64,000 nt of DNA from Enoplolaimus lenunculus (Eukaryota; Nematoda; Enoplea; Enoplida; Thoracostomopsidae): contig JASANG010000373.1 of the NCBI GenBank assembly GCA_030248215.1, positions 62,001 through 126,000 of the forward strand. Reading direction: 5' to 3'. Below the pieces are notes generated by a model that was not told where the DNA came from, did not search any database, and was given only the letters and a program-made list of their open reading frames with translations. Every line of letters begins with the position of its first letter. Position 1 is the first letter of the stretch. Of this stretch, positions 44,501-53,053 are shown in pieces. The position numbers and the translations under genes are program-made.

Positions 44501-47500
44501 ATCAGCCGCATCACTGATTGGATGATCACCTGCGCCAGTATTTGTTTCTGTCGTTCGTCCTGGAGGTATTGGAAGCCGTCGTCGTGCTGTGTACGCACCC
44601 GGTGATGTGTTACCTGTTCCGCCGGCACCCGAAGAAAACCCGTTTGTCGTCAACGACTGCGACATAATACCACTCGTGTTCCAATGTGCCTTCGAATAAT
44701 TGGGACTGATCGCGCCTTGACTCTGCGTGTCTGGAAGCGCATATTTGGGTAAACCGCGATAAAACCAGCCGCCGGCTTTTTTCCAAAGCTAAAATGCAAA
44801 GAAGGTAACAAAATAAAAATGTGAAAACTACTTAGCTACACTAACATTCTGATTCAGAATTTAGGTTTTAGATACTCTAGCTGTGGATACTTGGCATTTA
44901 TGAATGGAGTCCAGCCAGGATTGAGGTCTCTGTTAACTGAGGCTCCTAAACTCAAACGTTATTCTATTATATTCGATCCACTACTGCATAGATAGGGAAA
45001 CAAGTTTAACTCAATCGTTATCTAAACGTAGGTGCAGAGTATAAGGTTGGTAACCCCGCCTAGAGCCTATGTCACTCATGCTTGGCATTGTTCCCCTTAT
45101 GGCTAATCGAATGTCGCTATAGAGAATAGGATACTTTTGTGCGTTATACTCAACAGGTTAAAAGCCCCCAGTAACATTTGGTGTGATTCTTCAAAAATTT
45201 AAGCACTGTATATGTATTTAGTTGTTTGCATATAATCAGGAGCGCAGCTACGAAAGCAACGCTAGGTATGCACCAACAAATGGCAACATATAATGAAAGA
45301 AAACTCGCGAGCGAAACAAAGAAAAAGCCAATAACAATTTAACCCCTTCTCACATTGAGTTGCCTACAGGCAACTCAGCGCAGAGTATATACGTTAAATA
45401 ATATATACGCACCGTGTTTAACAATTGTAACACGTATACATAGTACTAAATCACCACAAGACATGAGAGCCCCCTCGGGATCGAGCGTAAAGCTCCTATA
45501 GCTGAGTGGTGATGGTTTACGCCTCCCACTCCAGTCACTAGAGTTCGAATCCTAGCATAAAAGTAGGTCTCAGGGGAAATAGAAAATATTCATGTGAGAA
45601 AGGGTTAAGCATTAAATAGTGATACCAAATTTGATTCTACAAATCTGGTGTCTTTTCTGCCTCTTGTCTTCTTGCGTTCCTACATAGCACAGTACGATTT
45701 TCATCCAATCAATGACCCGCAAAACTCTTGGAACAACGAATATTATATTCAGTGGGCACAAGTGTATCATTGCGTAAAATGTGAGGGGTTTAGTTAGTAC
45801 CTCACGTTCTTCGCTACAAATTTTGCACAAGAAAATTGACTGGCCCGTGCTTGAATGGGTTTCTACGGCGCAACTTTTCTGGCAAACAAACTAAAACAGA
45901 TAAACAAATAATTGACTACAATGTAAAATACCTGAAAATGTTTACAATTTTCTACCAATAACTTTAAAATGATGCTATAGTCAACACATTTAGCTATATT
46001 TGCGTTATGTCTCTTTGATAAAAGCCGGTGGCTAATCGACGTTACCTGATGCGCAACTGGGCCATGCTATAATGGTAAGTGGCACGCGTTTAGTTTGCGT
46101 TTCAAATAAAAGCTGTATTTTATTTCCATTTTGTACCGTATTCTCCATAAAAGCTCAGGCGCCAAGCCTCGGGTGGTAGGCGGCAAGAATGGGCTCAGCC
46201 CTTGTGGGAAAATTTATGGCACGCTAGAAAATTTTCAACCTTGCTTGTAAGTCTATGAAATCGATTTGTATGCCCCTCAGGAAAAAATTTTAGTCCCACC
46301 CTAGCAAGGTGATCTGGCAAGCGGTCTGAAAACGCTAGTTTTGCACAGTACCTACGGTTAAGCACAACTCAAAATTTTAGTACAATTGACTCATGATCGG
46401 TTAATACTGAGTAAGTTAAAGCCAATAATATCTACACAGGGCTTTTATAGAGCATCAAGATAAGCAAGAATTCACAAAAACATAGGGCAGGTGTTCAATA
46501 TTTTCTAGGGGGGTCAAAATTCTTCCCGGGCAGGGGCAGAACCGCTGGCCGCCCTTTGGCTGCAGGCACGTCCATTACACGCACTTGTACAAAAATAAAC
46601 AAATTAGTTGAACACAGTTTGAAAAATAGATATACCACATTTAGTCATATCAAATGTTTTCCGGATTGCTTACGGTTATACAGCGTTCGCAATATAAAAT
46701 TTCATTTTGCCACCAAAATGGTATAAGGTAGGGTTACAAGTGGTAATTTTGAAAATTGCCACTTGTTAACCCTACCTTATATAATTTCTGGTGGAAAAAT
46801 GAAATTTTATACTGTGAACACTGCATTATTTAAAAACGAATTGCCACTTGTTATCCCTACCTTATACCATTTCTGGTGGGAAAATGAAATTTTATATTGC
46901 GAACACTGCATTATTTAAAAACGAATTGCCACTTGTTAACCCTACCTTATACCATTTCTGGTGGGAAAATGAAATTTTATATTGTGAACACTGCATTATT
47001 TAAAAACGAATTGCCACTTGTTAACCCTACCTTATACCATTTCTGGTGGGAAAATGAAATTTTATATTGTGAACACTGCATTATTTAAAAACGAATTGCC
47101 ACTTGTTAACCCTACCTTATACCATTTCTGGTGGGAAAATGAAATTTTATATTGTGAACACTGCATTATTTAAAAACGAATTGCCACTTGTTAACCCTAC
47201 CTTATACCATTTCTGGTGGGAAAATGAAATATTATATTGTGAACACTGCATTATTTAAAAACGAATTGCCACTTGTTAACCCTACCTTATACCATTTCTG
47301 GTGGGAAAATGAAATTTTATATTGTGAACACTGCATTATTTAAAAACGAATTGCCACTTGTTAACCCTACCTTATACCATTTCTGGTGGGAAAATGAAAT
47401 TTTATATTGTGAACACTGCATTATTTAAAAACGAATTGCCACTTGTTAACCCTACCTTATACCATTTCTGGTGGGAAAATGAAATTTTATATTGTGAACA

Positions 47501-50500
47501 CTGCAATATTTAAAAACTGTTCTTACTTTCTGGCAATCTGCACATTTTGATGCCGAACCGCGAGGACCAAATATTCCAAATTCCGTCCCACACAACATAC
47601 ATTGAGTTGTCCCGTTGCCGACCGCGTGAGCTTTCAGGTTTTCAAGCCTTTCGACCATTTTCCTGCAACAAAAAAATCTAAACTGAACTAAAAATTTGAA
47701 AATCTCTTTCCCGTAAGAATATGTCTTTTTTCTATGAGATATGACTTCAAACTGAAATTTGGACCAGTGATTCTTGAACGGCAGGCAAAATTGATATCTT
47801 CCAGTATACAGCCGTCGCTGTGTTTATCGTGGCATAATCTATGCACGAAAACATTAAAACGTCTCAGTTTCCACTCGACTACAACCCATCAACATTGTAT
47901 CACGTAATTATTTTCAACATTTGTGTTAAACGTTGCACTCTTTATCGTATATTAAGACAATCAAGAAACTAAAAAGTGTTACAATAAACCTGACAATTTT
48001 CAACCGTTTGACAGAAAATATAAAAAGTATAAATGTCAATTAAAAATATAGTGTAAACGCAAAAAATACAAGTAATAATTATAGCACAGGTTTCCATCTC
48101 TCAGACATCCACTTGAGCGTCTTAACGTTGAGCCAAGTCAGTCGGGCGCGTTACCCAATAGTCTAATAGGGACAAACCGTTTCCCAAGCTGTCCCGGCTA
48201 TAACGAGAACCCCGAAAACGTAATAGTTATAGCACAGTTTTCCAGCTCTGAGACATCTACATTAGCGTCTTAACGTTGAGCCAAGTCAATCGGGCCCGCA
48301 GCCAAGGGAGGGGTGGTCAGTGGGGGCACAGCTCCCAGAGAAATTTTTGACCCCCTAGAAAAATTTAAACCTTGCTTGTAAGTCAACAAAAACCACTGTA
48401 TATCGCTTCTGATAATTTTTTAGCCCCCCCAGCAAGGTTAGCTGAACATGGGCCTGTTTCAAGTACACAATTATATGCATTTATGGCGATTGTGCACTTG
48501 CGCAATTCTCGCTTTTCTACAGCGTTTGCACAATTGCAGCACCGCTACGTCAAAGCGGTTTTCAAGCACACAATTCTGAAGGTTTGCAATAATCTTGAAT
48601 GCTTCAAAAAGTTACTTCAGTAAAAAACACAAATTTACTCTCATCTGTTCTGAAGCTTCAGCAACAAATAAACAAGATGATGCTCAAAAATACAGCAAAC
48701 AATATTTTGGTTTGAGACTAAACGGCGTTTTGCTACACGAGCGATTCATATTTAAAATAGCGTTTTGATGCTTGACACGAGTTATAAGCAACGAATGCAA
48801 ACTTTTAATCGTTGCTAAACGTGGAACTTTAGACCAAATGTTTTACTCGCCAGCTTAGTTGGAGTATTTTGCCATTACCCAACAGGAGTATGGTTTCAAC
48901 TCAATTGAACACTTAAAATATGATGACAATTGTTTCGTTTTGCAACGCGTCTTATAAACTTACAATATAAACGGAAATTGTATACTTTTTAACTTATTAT
49001 TGCAGTTTGCAGCACCAGCCAGGCTCGGATTGTGTAGCCAATCAGCAATATAACCTTAATCACAATTTGAAACAATTCTGAATAATTGTAAACCTCGCAA
49101 ACGGCGTCGCTTAAAGCAAATTATTATTTCGAAGGCACAATGGTATTGTAAGATGGTCGAATGCTAAACAGTGTTATTTTGCTAAAATCAATTGATTTGC
49201 AAAAAATATGACAGACAAGATGCCGTAAATGAAGCATTTGCTTTTACTCTTCAGTACCGCGAAAGCTTTTTCGAGTTCGGTTGTGTTGGTTGAGCACGTA
49301 TTCGACAGTTTCATATTGTAAGCTCTGAGCGATACTTTGGGTGGGGCAATGTTTCGCAATTTGAACATTGGGGGGCAAGTGCCCCACTGCCCCTATTCCC
49401 AATTTCAAGTCTAGCTTCGCAATATGTAAAAGATAATGCAACTATGTAAATATAAGGCCTAATTGACAATCTGTGATATAAATATACATTTTACTACTCA
49501 TAATTCAAGTCGACTAATTTTTCGGACTTTTCATCACTTACGTTAACGAGTCATTGTTGATCGCTTCTCGTTCAGAGTAGCGTTCCGCGTTGTCAACCTC
49601 GTAATTCTGGTTGGCATAATTGCTTTCGCAGTTTTTATAAGCATCAGTGTAACCTTCACTCCCTGCATTGGTATCAGCATAGTTGCTATATTCAGAATTG
49701 TTTTCGTTTTTGTGCTGATGATTTAACAAGTATTCGTGTTCATATTGTTCAGAGGTATTCGTTTGTTCAAAACTATGCGTAGTAGGCCCGTGCTGTTGGC
49801 GGCGTTGTGCATTCTCGTAGACGTTTTCATGAATTTCATATTCTTCACTAAAGTTTCCGCTATCGTCGAAAGTTATAGAGTCTGATATTTGATGGCTACG
49901 GCGATAATTTGTCTGCCTACCAACGCTGTAATGTTGAAAGTTAGCAGGAATAGATTGTCGCCGTCGTCTGAATGTATCGTCAGCCAGCGATTGCTGACGG
50001 TTTGATCTTCCAGGAAGCGTTGGTTCACTTTGTAATTGTCGATGTGGTCCTTGCAGAGTATGAAATTGTTCATACAGTGGACAGTCGACGCTGGATGCAA
50101 ATAAACTGTGATTGGCTGAATAGTATGGTGTTGTTGTTGTTGTTTTTGTTGTTGTTTTTGCTGAATTGTTATCGTAGTTGCTGCGTTGAAATAAAGATTT
50201 ACTTTTCGGTTGGAGAAAACTTCTACCAAATTGATCGTCGGAACATTGGTAATGCGGTGTTTGCCTGCAATCGCGTTTTTCAAGTCCAGTTCTGTTCATC
50301 AGAGACCCTTTTCCATCGAAACATCGCCCACCTGCTGCTGCAGTATGCTGCGGTTGTCCAAGACTAACATTTACTTCCGGGTTTGTTCCGCTATGATATG
50401 GTAACGCAATGGCGCTGTAACGCCTCTGATGCTCTCTCAGCAGCTTCGAGCCATCTTGACCGCGAATGATATTTCCATCGTAAACATTTCGAGAATATTC

Positions 50501-51250
50501 AGTGACTCCATTGCTTGCAGCAACAAAGTTGCATTTACTCAGCATTGGATTTGAGCCAAACTCATTGTCGGAACCTTTTAGTGAGTTTGTTGGCTGTTTA
50601 AACGCAAACGTGGCGTCAGAAACACGTCGGTTATCGTCGCGTTGGACATCATCCAATGACTCGGCTAACTGGTTTGGCAAATTTTCATCGCTGCGTCTTT
50701 GCTTTATATGTTCCGCAATTTGGTATCCTGTTGCCGGCGCACACACTGCGCCAATACTACAAAACGACCCAGACCGTGATACCATTGGCAGTTCTAGAGA
50801 ATCATATCGTTGGCTTCGAGGTGTTTTAAGGTGATTTGATTGGTTTTCAGCGAAATTTTCGAACGATGTCAACAGACGATCTCGCGACGGATCTGATTGG
50901 TCACTGAATAGATCACCACTGATTACGTGATTGGAGTTACAATTAATTTCAGCTGTTTGATTGTTAGTCGCTATTGAATTGGGAATACGATCAGCTGAGT
51001 GATTTTCTGGCAACGCGTTTGGGATTTGAGGAAGCCGTCGGCGACGGTGTAAAATTGGGCTGTACGTCACCGGATGTCTAGAGGTATTGCCGGGTAAGAG
51101 ACCAGGATTGATGGACGCGAAACTTTGTGCGTCAAGGCTCAGACGACGATTGTACCGGTTTGCAATTGCAGTTATGCGAAGTTGGTCGGATAATTTGTGT
51201 TCTGAATCTGCATATCGACTGCTTGTCATTAAATGTTGTCTATGTTCCAT
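29835..51250 (-). CDS. Rabphilin-like protein (Rab-binding zinc finger plus C2A-C2B), 17 exons, about 1388 aa
   Basis: Exons in transcript order: 49542-51250, 47527-47662, 45801-45890, 44401-44788, 43878-43973, 43329-43568, 42658-42807, 42008-42418, 41629-41733, 36095-36174, 35198-35272, 34647-34756, 33204-33327, 32427-32581, 31548-31623, 30775-30874, 29835-29956. Every phase agrees and one frame runs to TAA. Rabphilins bind Rab3/Rab27 on synaptic and secretory vesicles and phospholipids through two C2 domains. The zinc finger (about 571-660) has CMLCGTEFG, KCADC, VCQKSC, LCKICSEERE, then WKKAGGWFYRGLPKYALP, the counterpart of the SGAWFF Rab-contact motif. C2A (about 1110-1238) and C2B (about 1245-1388) keep the calcium-loop aspartates (MDSNGFSDPY, LDQDTFGHD; MDPNGYSDPY, VWDKDVGKQDD). 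The protein is about twice the usual length because of exon 1 and the linker. The exon 6 donor is uncertain (GCAG/GTTATA or GGAG/GTACTC, same phase). Confidence 0.93.
30484..30754 (+). mobile_element. piggyBac-like TTAA element with internal tRNA-like module, copy 2
   Basis: Ends are TTAACCCCTTCTCACATTGA and CATGTGAGAAAGGGTTAA. Inside, CTATAGCTGAGTGGTGATGG (A-box-like) and CCGAGTTCCAATCC (B-box-like) are spaced as in a tRNA. It sits in rabphilin intron 16, in the orientation opposite to the gene, 20 bp from the exon 16 donor. Confidence 0.85.
31130..31310 (+). repeat. Diverged relative of the tRNA-like TTAA element
   Basis: GCAAGACGAGAGAGGTCACT, CGGGCTCAAACATTAAGCTC, AATAGCTGAATTGGTGATCG and GAGGTTTGAATTGTAGC follow the same order as 30600-30715. 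The terminal repeats are not recognisable, so this is an older or truncated copy, in rabphilin intron 15. Confidence 0.6.
33204..36174 (-). CDS. Rabphilin exons 10-13: C2A domain
   Basis: Exons 36095-36174, 35198-35272, 34647-34756 and 33204-33327. They read GMLEFSLLYNSTEQTLTCHV, NLRAMDSNGFSDPYVRLHLL, STKVINKNLNPTWNEKLTYH, EEEMLKKTLRLTVLDQDTFG, LGETRVQLKRLVCGTERKFN. All five calcium-coordinating positions expected from rabphilin C2A appear to be acidic. The third of these exons ends in AAG/GTAAAA, which is repeated some 27 times in the intron that follows. Confidence 0.95.
33577..33765. mobile_element. Telomere-motif MITE, family A, copy 2
   Basis: Ends are CGACCAATGTTACTTTTAGA and TCTAAAAGTAACATGGACC. 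The interior reads CCTAAACCTAAGCCTAAG and CCCTAAGCCTAATCCTAAGC. It lies in rabphilin intron 12, just beyond the 30-bp array. Confidence 0.75.
33842..34658. repeat. 30-bp minisatellite (about 27 copies) overlapping the rabphilin exon 12 5' splice site
   Basis: The unit on the plus strand is AAGTTTTCAACAAATTGAAA followed by TTTTACCTTA, repeated in strict 30-bp register. The last unit at the right edge is the exon 12/intron 12 junction itself: on the gene strand GAAAACTTTAAG/GTAAAA. Variants include TTTGAGGTAAAA, TTTAAGGTAAGA (near 33930, 33990, 34170 and 34230) and TTTAAGGCAAAA. Because 30 is a multiple of 3 the array is open on both strands, which creates long spurious frames (NKLKFYLKVF and ENFKVKFQFV repeats); these are not genes. 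Confidence 0.95.
35598..35776. mobile_element. Telomere-motif-type element, family B relative
   Basis: CATGTAAAGATCAGGGGTAG on the left and GTTACGGTCCTGTTTTATAG on the right are imperfect inverted partners. The interior has AGTTTAGGGTTAGG and TTGGCTTATG-type degenerate units. It lies in rabphilin intron 10. Confidence 0.5.
36175..41628 (-). other. Rabphilin intron 9, 5.4 kb
   Basis: It contains tRNA-like sequence at 37260-37345, a SINE-like copy (37560-37745) and telomere-like tracts (about 38340-38420 and 38690-38740). A plus-strand frame near 38995-39306 has no family resemblance. The remainder is AT-rich, with nothing I can name. Confidence 0.55.
37257..37745 (-). repeat. tRNA-derived SINE-like sequences (family S and a second tRNA-like head)
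   Basis: On the minus strand 37345-37265 reads TAGCGCCGTGGTAAAGCAAT then GTAGTTCGAACTCACC, an A-box/B-box pair 40-odd bp apart. The adjoining 37560-37745 shares AAGCAGCTGGAAAAGC, CGCAGCCCGCCTCCAACTG and TTGTCGACTA with the element at 55.9 kb. Whether the two parts were one insertion is unclear. Confidence 0.5.
41629..44788 (-). CDS. Rabphilin exons 4-9: end of the Rab-binding domain and disordered linker
   Basis: Exons 44401-44788, 43878-43973, 43329-43568, 42658-42807, 42008-42418 and 41629-41733. The region opens with LWKKAGGWFYRGLPKYALPD and then becomes Ser/Thr/Pro/Gly-rich. It includes ARRRLPIPPGR, an acidic stretch SEEESDQASEAEDDDESP, a His/Ser-rich segment and SSELPRKPPPGQLS. All junctions after exon 4 are phase 1, so any of exons 5-9 could be skipped without breaking the frame, which would allow variable linkers. 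There is no globular domain. The linker lengths are well beyond those of mammalian rabphilin. Confidence 0.85.
44789..45800 (-). other. Rabphilin intron 3
   Basis: Mostly AT-rich. It contains a TTAA element (45339-45608). No further exon is expected, because exons 3 and 4 join at the conserved CSEERE/LWKKAGG boundary. Confidence 0.7.
45339..45608 (+). mobile_element. piggyBac-like TTAA element with internal tRNA-like module, copy 3
   Basis: Ends are TTAACCCCTTCTCACATTGA and CATGTGAGAAAGGGTTAA. The module reads CTATAGCTGAGTGGTGATGG (A-box TAGCTGAGTGG) and TAGAGTTCGAATCC (B-box-like). It is very similar to 30484-30754, implying recent movement. Confidence 0.88.
45801..47662 (-). CDS. Rabphilin exons 2-3: Rab-binding zinc finger
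   Basis: Exons 47527-47662 and 45801-45890. The sequence is KMVERLENLKAHAVGNGTTQ, CMLCGTEFGIFGPRGSASK, CADCQKFVCQKSCAVETH, then FLCKICSEERE. Eight cysteines fit the two-zinc FYVE-related finger of rabphilin, Noc2 and RIM. The third pair is C-x3-C (CQKSC) where relatives have C-x2-C. The long helix normally preceding RLEN (LTxEE...RAE...) was not found in the upstream exon or in the intervening intron. Confidence 0.93.
46160..46340. repeat. Dispersed repeat with CTTGCTTGTAAGTC core, copy 1
   Basis: The order is a C/G-rich block, AGAAAATTTTCAACCTTGCTT, GTAAGTC, CCCCTC, then AGCAAGGTGA. It recurs near 48300-48450, 62250-62405 and, more diverged, 61490-61635 and 61970-62045. No terminal structure or coding sequence was seen. 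Confidence 0.6.
46685..47517. repeat. 85-bp satellite grown from one arm of a palindrome
   Basis: About nine units contain TTGCCACTTGTTAACCCTAC, CTTATACCATTTCTGGTGGG and TATTGTGAACACTGCATTAT. The spacing between successive TTGCCACTTG starts is exactly 85 bp, and identity is near-perfect. At the left edge (46685-46750) one unit appears inverted (GCAATATAAAATTTCATTTT, GGTATAAGGTAGGGTTACAA), forming a palindrome with the first direct unit. The right edge is 9 bp from the rabphilin exon 2 donor. Confidence 0.92.
47663..49541 (-). other. Rabphilin intron 1
   Basis: It contains a duplicated 100-bp segment (about 48070-48150 and 48225-48305, both with CGTCTTAACGTTGAGCCAAG) and a CTTGCTTGTAAGTC repeat (48300-48450). 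I searched the minus strand for the missing pre-zinc-finger helix. The only candidate, near 49250-49330 (ELEKAFAVLKSK), was not convincing. Confidence 0.6.
49542..51250 (-). CDS. Rabphilin exon 1: 570-residue disordered N-terminal extension
   Basis: The frame opens at ATG 51250 (MEHRQHLMTSSRYADSEHKL); an in-frame TAA lies a short way upstream. It ends in phase 2 at TTAAC/GTAAGT, which matches exon 2 exactly (T-K-M-V-E-R-L). The protein is Asn/Ser/Gln/Tyr/Arg-rich, with HRRRRLPQIP at residues 68-77, a poly-Thr stretch, and a Tyr/Asn/Glu-rich end (NYANQNYEVDNAERYSE). No known domain is visible. The RxLPxxP motif recurs in exon 4 (RRLPIPP), a hint that both belong to one protein. It could instead be an upstream gene joined by chance phase match, which I consider unlikely. 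Confidence 0.8.
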
Positions 51251-51261
51251 AATGATGCAAA

Positions 51262-51263
51262 CT
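51262..51263 (-). promoter_or_regulatory. Acceptor-like AG 11 nt before the rabphilin start codon
   Basis: The minus strand reads AATTAAATTCAAG, then TTTGCATCATT and ATG at 51250. The context is weaker than the other two acceptor-like sites but the spacing is the same. Confidence 0.25.
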
Positions 51264-52472
51264 TGAATTTAATTTTACTAAATCACAAATGCTCTATAAT
51301 GCGTAGTTTACTTTGATTTTCACCGCCGTCTGGAATTGCACATTGGCAATCGACGCTTGCTTATAATGATAGCTTTCCAATCCGAATGATACAAGAAATT
51401 GATGATGCATAACCAGTAGTTACACTGTCATTTCAGTATTAATAGTTCATTTGAAGCTATTCGTAACATGATTTTATGCCCTTTACACATTACCACTTAA
51501 CTGAATTACTACTTAAAACCTTTCGTATGGCACACTCACAGTTTTTATGACGCCGAACTCATCACATGTAATTGAAATGCTACAAACACTGAAATGAATA
51601 ATTAAATAGTAATTTTTCGAATGCAATTTGCTATCGCAACGACTCCACTGTTTCTGTTTTGTCTGGGTTCAAGGAACTGAAACGGTATGCTTTTAAACAA
51701 TTGTCAAAATTAAAAATATTTTTCGATTCCTGGCAAACATTAAAATACACTTCAAGTAGCGCTGAGTAGTGCAACTATATAAGCAGATTTTAAAGTTTAA
51801 AATCTCTTTATATTAATTGTTTAGACCAAAAGCTAGCGTAATATTTATTGTTTCAGCTTAAAGACTGAAAGTTGAAAAATATTATGAAGCTGCAACGTGT
51901 CGTTTGAATATTAAACAAAACTGATCAACTTTAAGTAGCCAGATGTCAGGACTAAGAGATTAAAATTTTGTTATTTTTTTTACAATATCTTGAAGGTTTT
52001 AAGTTGCTGTTTACAAAATATTAAGTCATTTCAGTAAATTACAAAATATTTTCAAGCATTTTCAAAAATAAAAATTTGTAAATAAGAAAATTTTACAAAC
52101 AATATCATGCCTATGTGTTGACAAAATATAATTGCATGGTAGCCAGCAGGCATCGTGTTCCTGATACTGCTGCAGGCCTCGATTTGTAAAGCATCAGGCT
52201 TGAAGAAGACATACCCATTTTAAACACGTAGTCGTGTCGCTAAGTTTGCGAGCTATGAATGAGCGAGCAAGATACGATTGTACCACGTCGTTATGTAAAT
52301 TTTAGGTTTCGGCCGATGTAGACCAAATCGCCAAATTCTTTTTTTTTTGCACTTAGCAGTTTTCGACCATTTTTCAAGACTGCATTGACCAGCATCGCTT
52401 TTAATAGCCAGCAATCAAATGTTAACCGATAGTTCGTCTCGTTATAAACCACCGTAACATAATTCTATTTCT

Positions 52473-52660
52473 GGCCAATGTTACTACTTTAAGGGGCGTC
52501 CAGGTTTCTGGTGGTTCTATAAAAGAGTAGGTTTAGATTCTGGATTATATTTTTTGGCAGGATTCGGCTTAGGAACTCATTTTTGCAACGCTTAGGCTTA
52601 GGCTTAGGTTTAGGAATACGCTTAATTTACTGTTATACGCCACTTAAAGTAACATTGGCC
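52473..52660. mobile_element. Telomere-motif MITE, family A, copy 3
   Basis: Ends are GGCCAATGTTACTACTTTAA and TTAAAGTAACATTGGCC. The interior reads GCTTAGGCTTAGGCTTAGG, in the opposite orientation to 9801-9974. Confidence 0.78.
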
Positions 52661-52876
52661 CTATATTCTTATAGTTGCACTTTTCAATACCGGAATTTCT
52701 TGCCAAACAAATAGCCGCCCGTCGAGCAGTATTTATTTGCTAAATCAGTTATGTATGCGCTAACACTGCATTTAGTTCATGGTAAAGCTATAATGCGTAT
52801 CAACTCAAACATTAGCTGCTACAGATGTTATTTTCGGTCTTTTAAGATTGCCGCTGATAAAAGTTATTGTTTAGTA

Positions 52877-53053
52877 GGCCCATGTAAATATCAGAGGCGG
52901 AACGTTGTTCTACGGGACTGCAACAGAGTAAGCATAAGCTTTGGACCAATTTTTTTGCTCAGGTTTATGTAAAAGCTCATTCTTACGCTTAGGCTAAGCT
53001 TAGGTTTAGGAAAATGCTTATGCTACTATTACTGTCCTGTTCTATACATGGCC
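52877..53053. mobile_element. Telomere-motif MITE, family B, copy 4
   Basis: Ends are GGCCCATGTAAATATCAGAG and CCTGTTCTATACATGGCC. The interior reads ACGCTTAGGCTAAGCTTAGG. Confidence 0.7.

Larger units (their letters stand above)
45891..47526 (-). other. Rabphilin intron 2, half filled by an 85-bp satellite
   Basis: The satellite (46685-47517) starts 9 nt inside the intron. The distal part holds a repeat with TAGAAAATTTTCAACCTTGC and AGCAAGGTGATCTGGC (about 46160-46340), also seen near 48300, 61500 and 62250. Confidence 0.7.

Noticed and set aside
46897-47088. Short frame MRTLHYLKTNCHLLTL with internal repetition
   Set aside because: Lies within the 85-bp satellite in rabphilin intron 2.
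49972-50834. Plus-strand frames opposite rabphilin exon 1
   Set aside because: Shadows of the long minus-strand coding exon.
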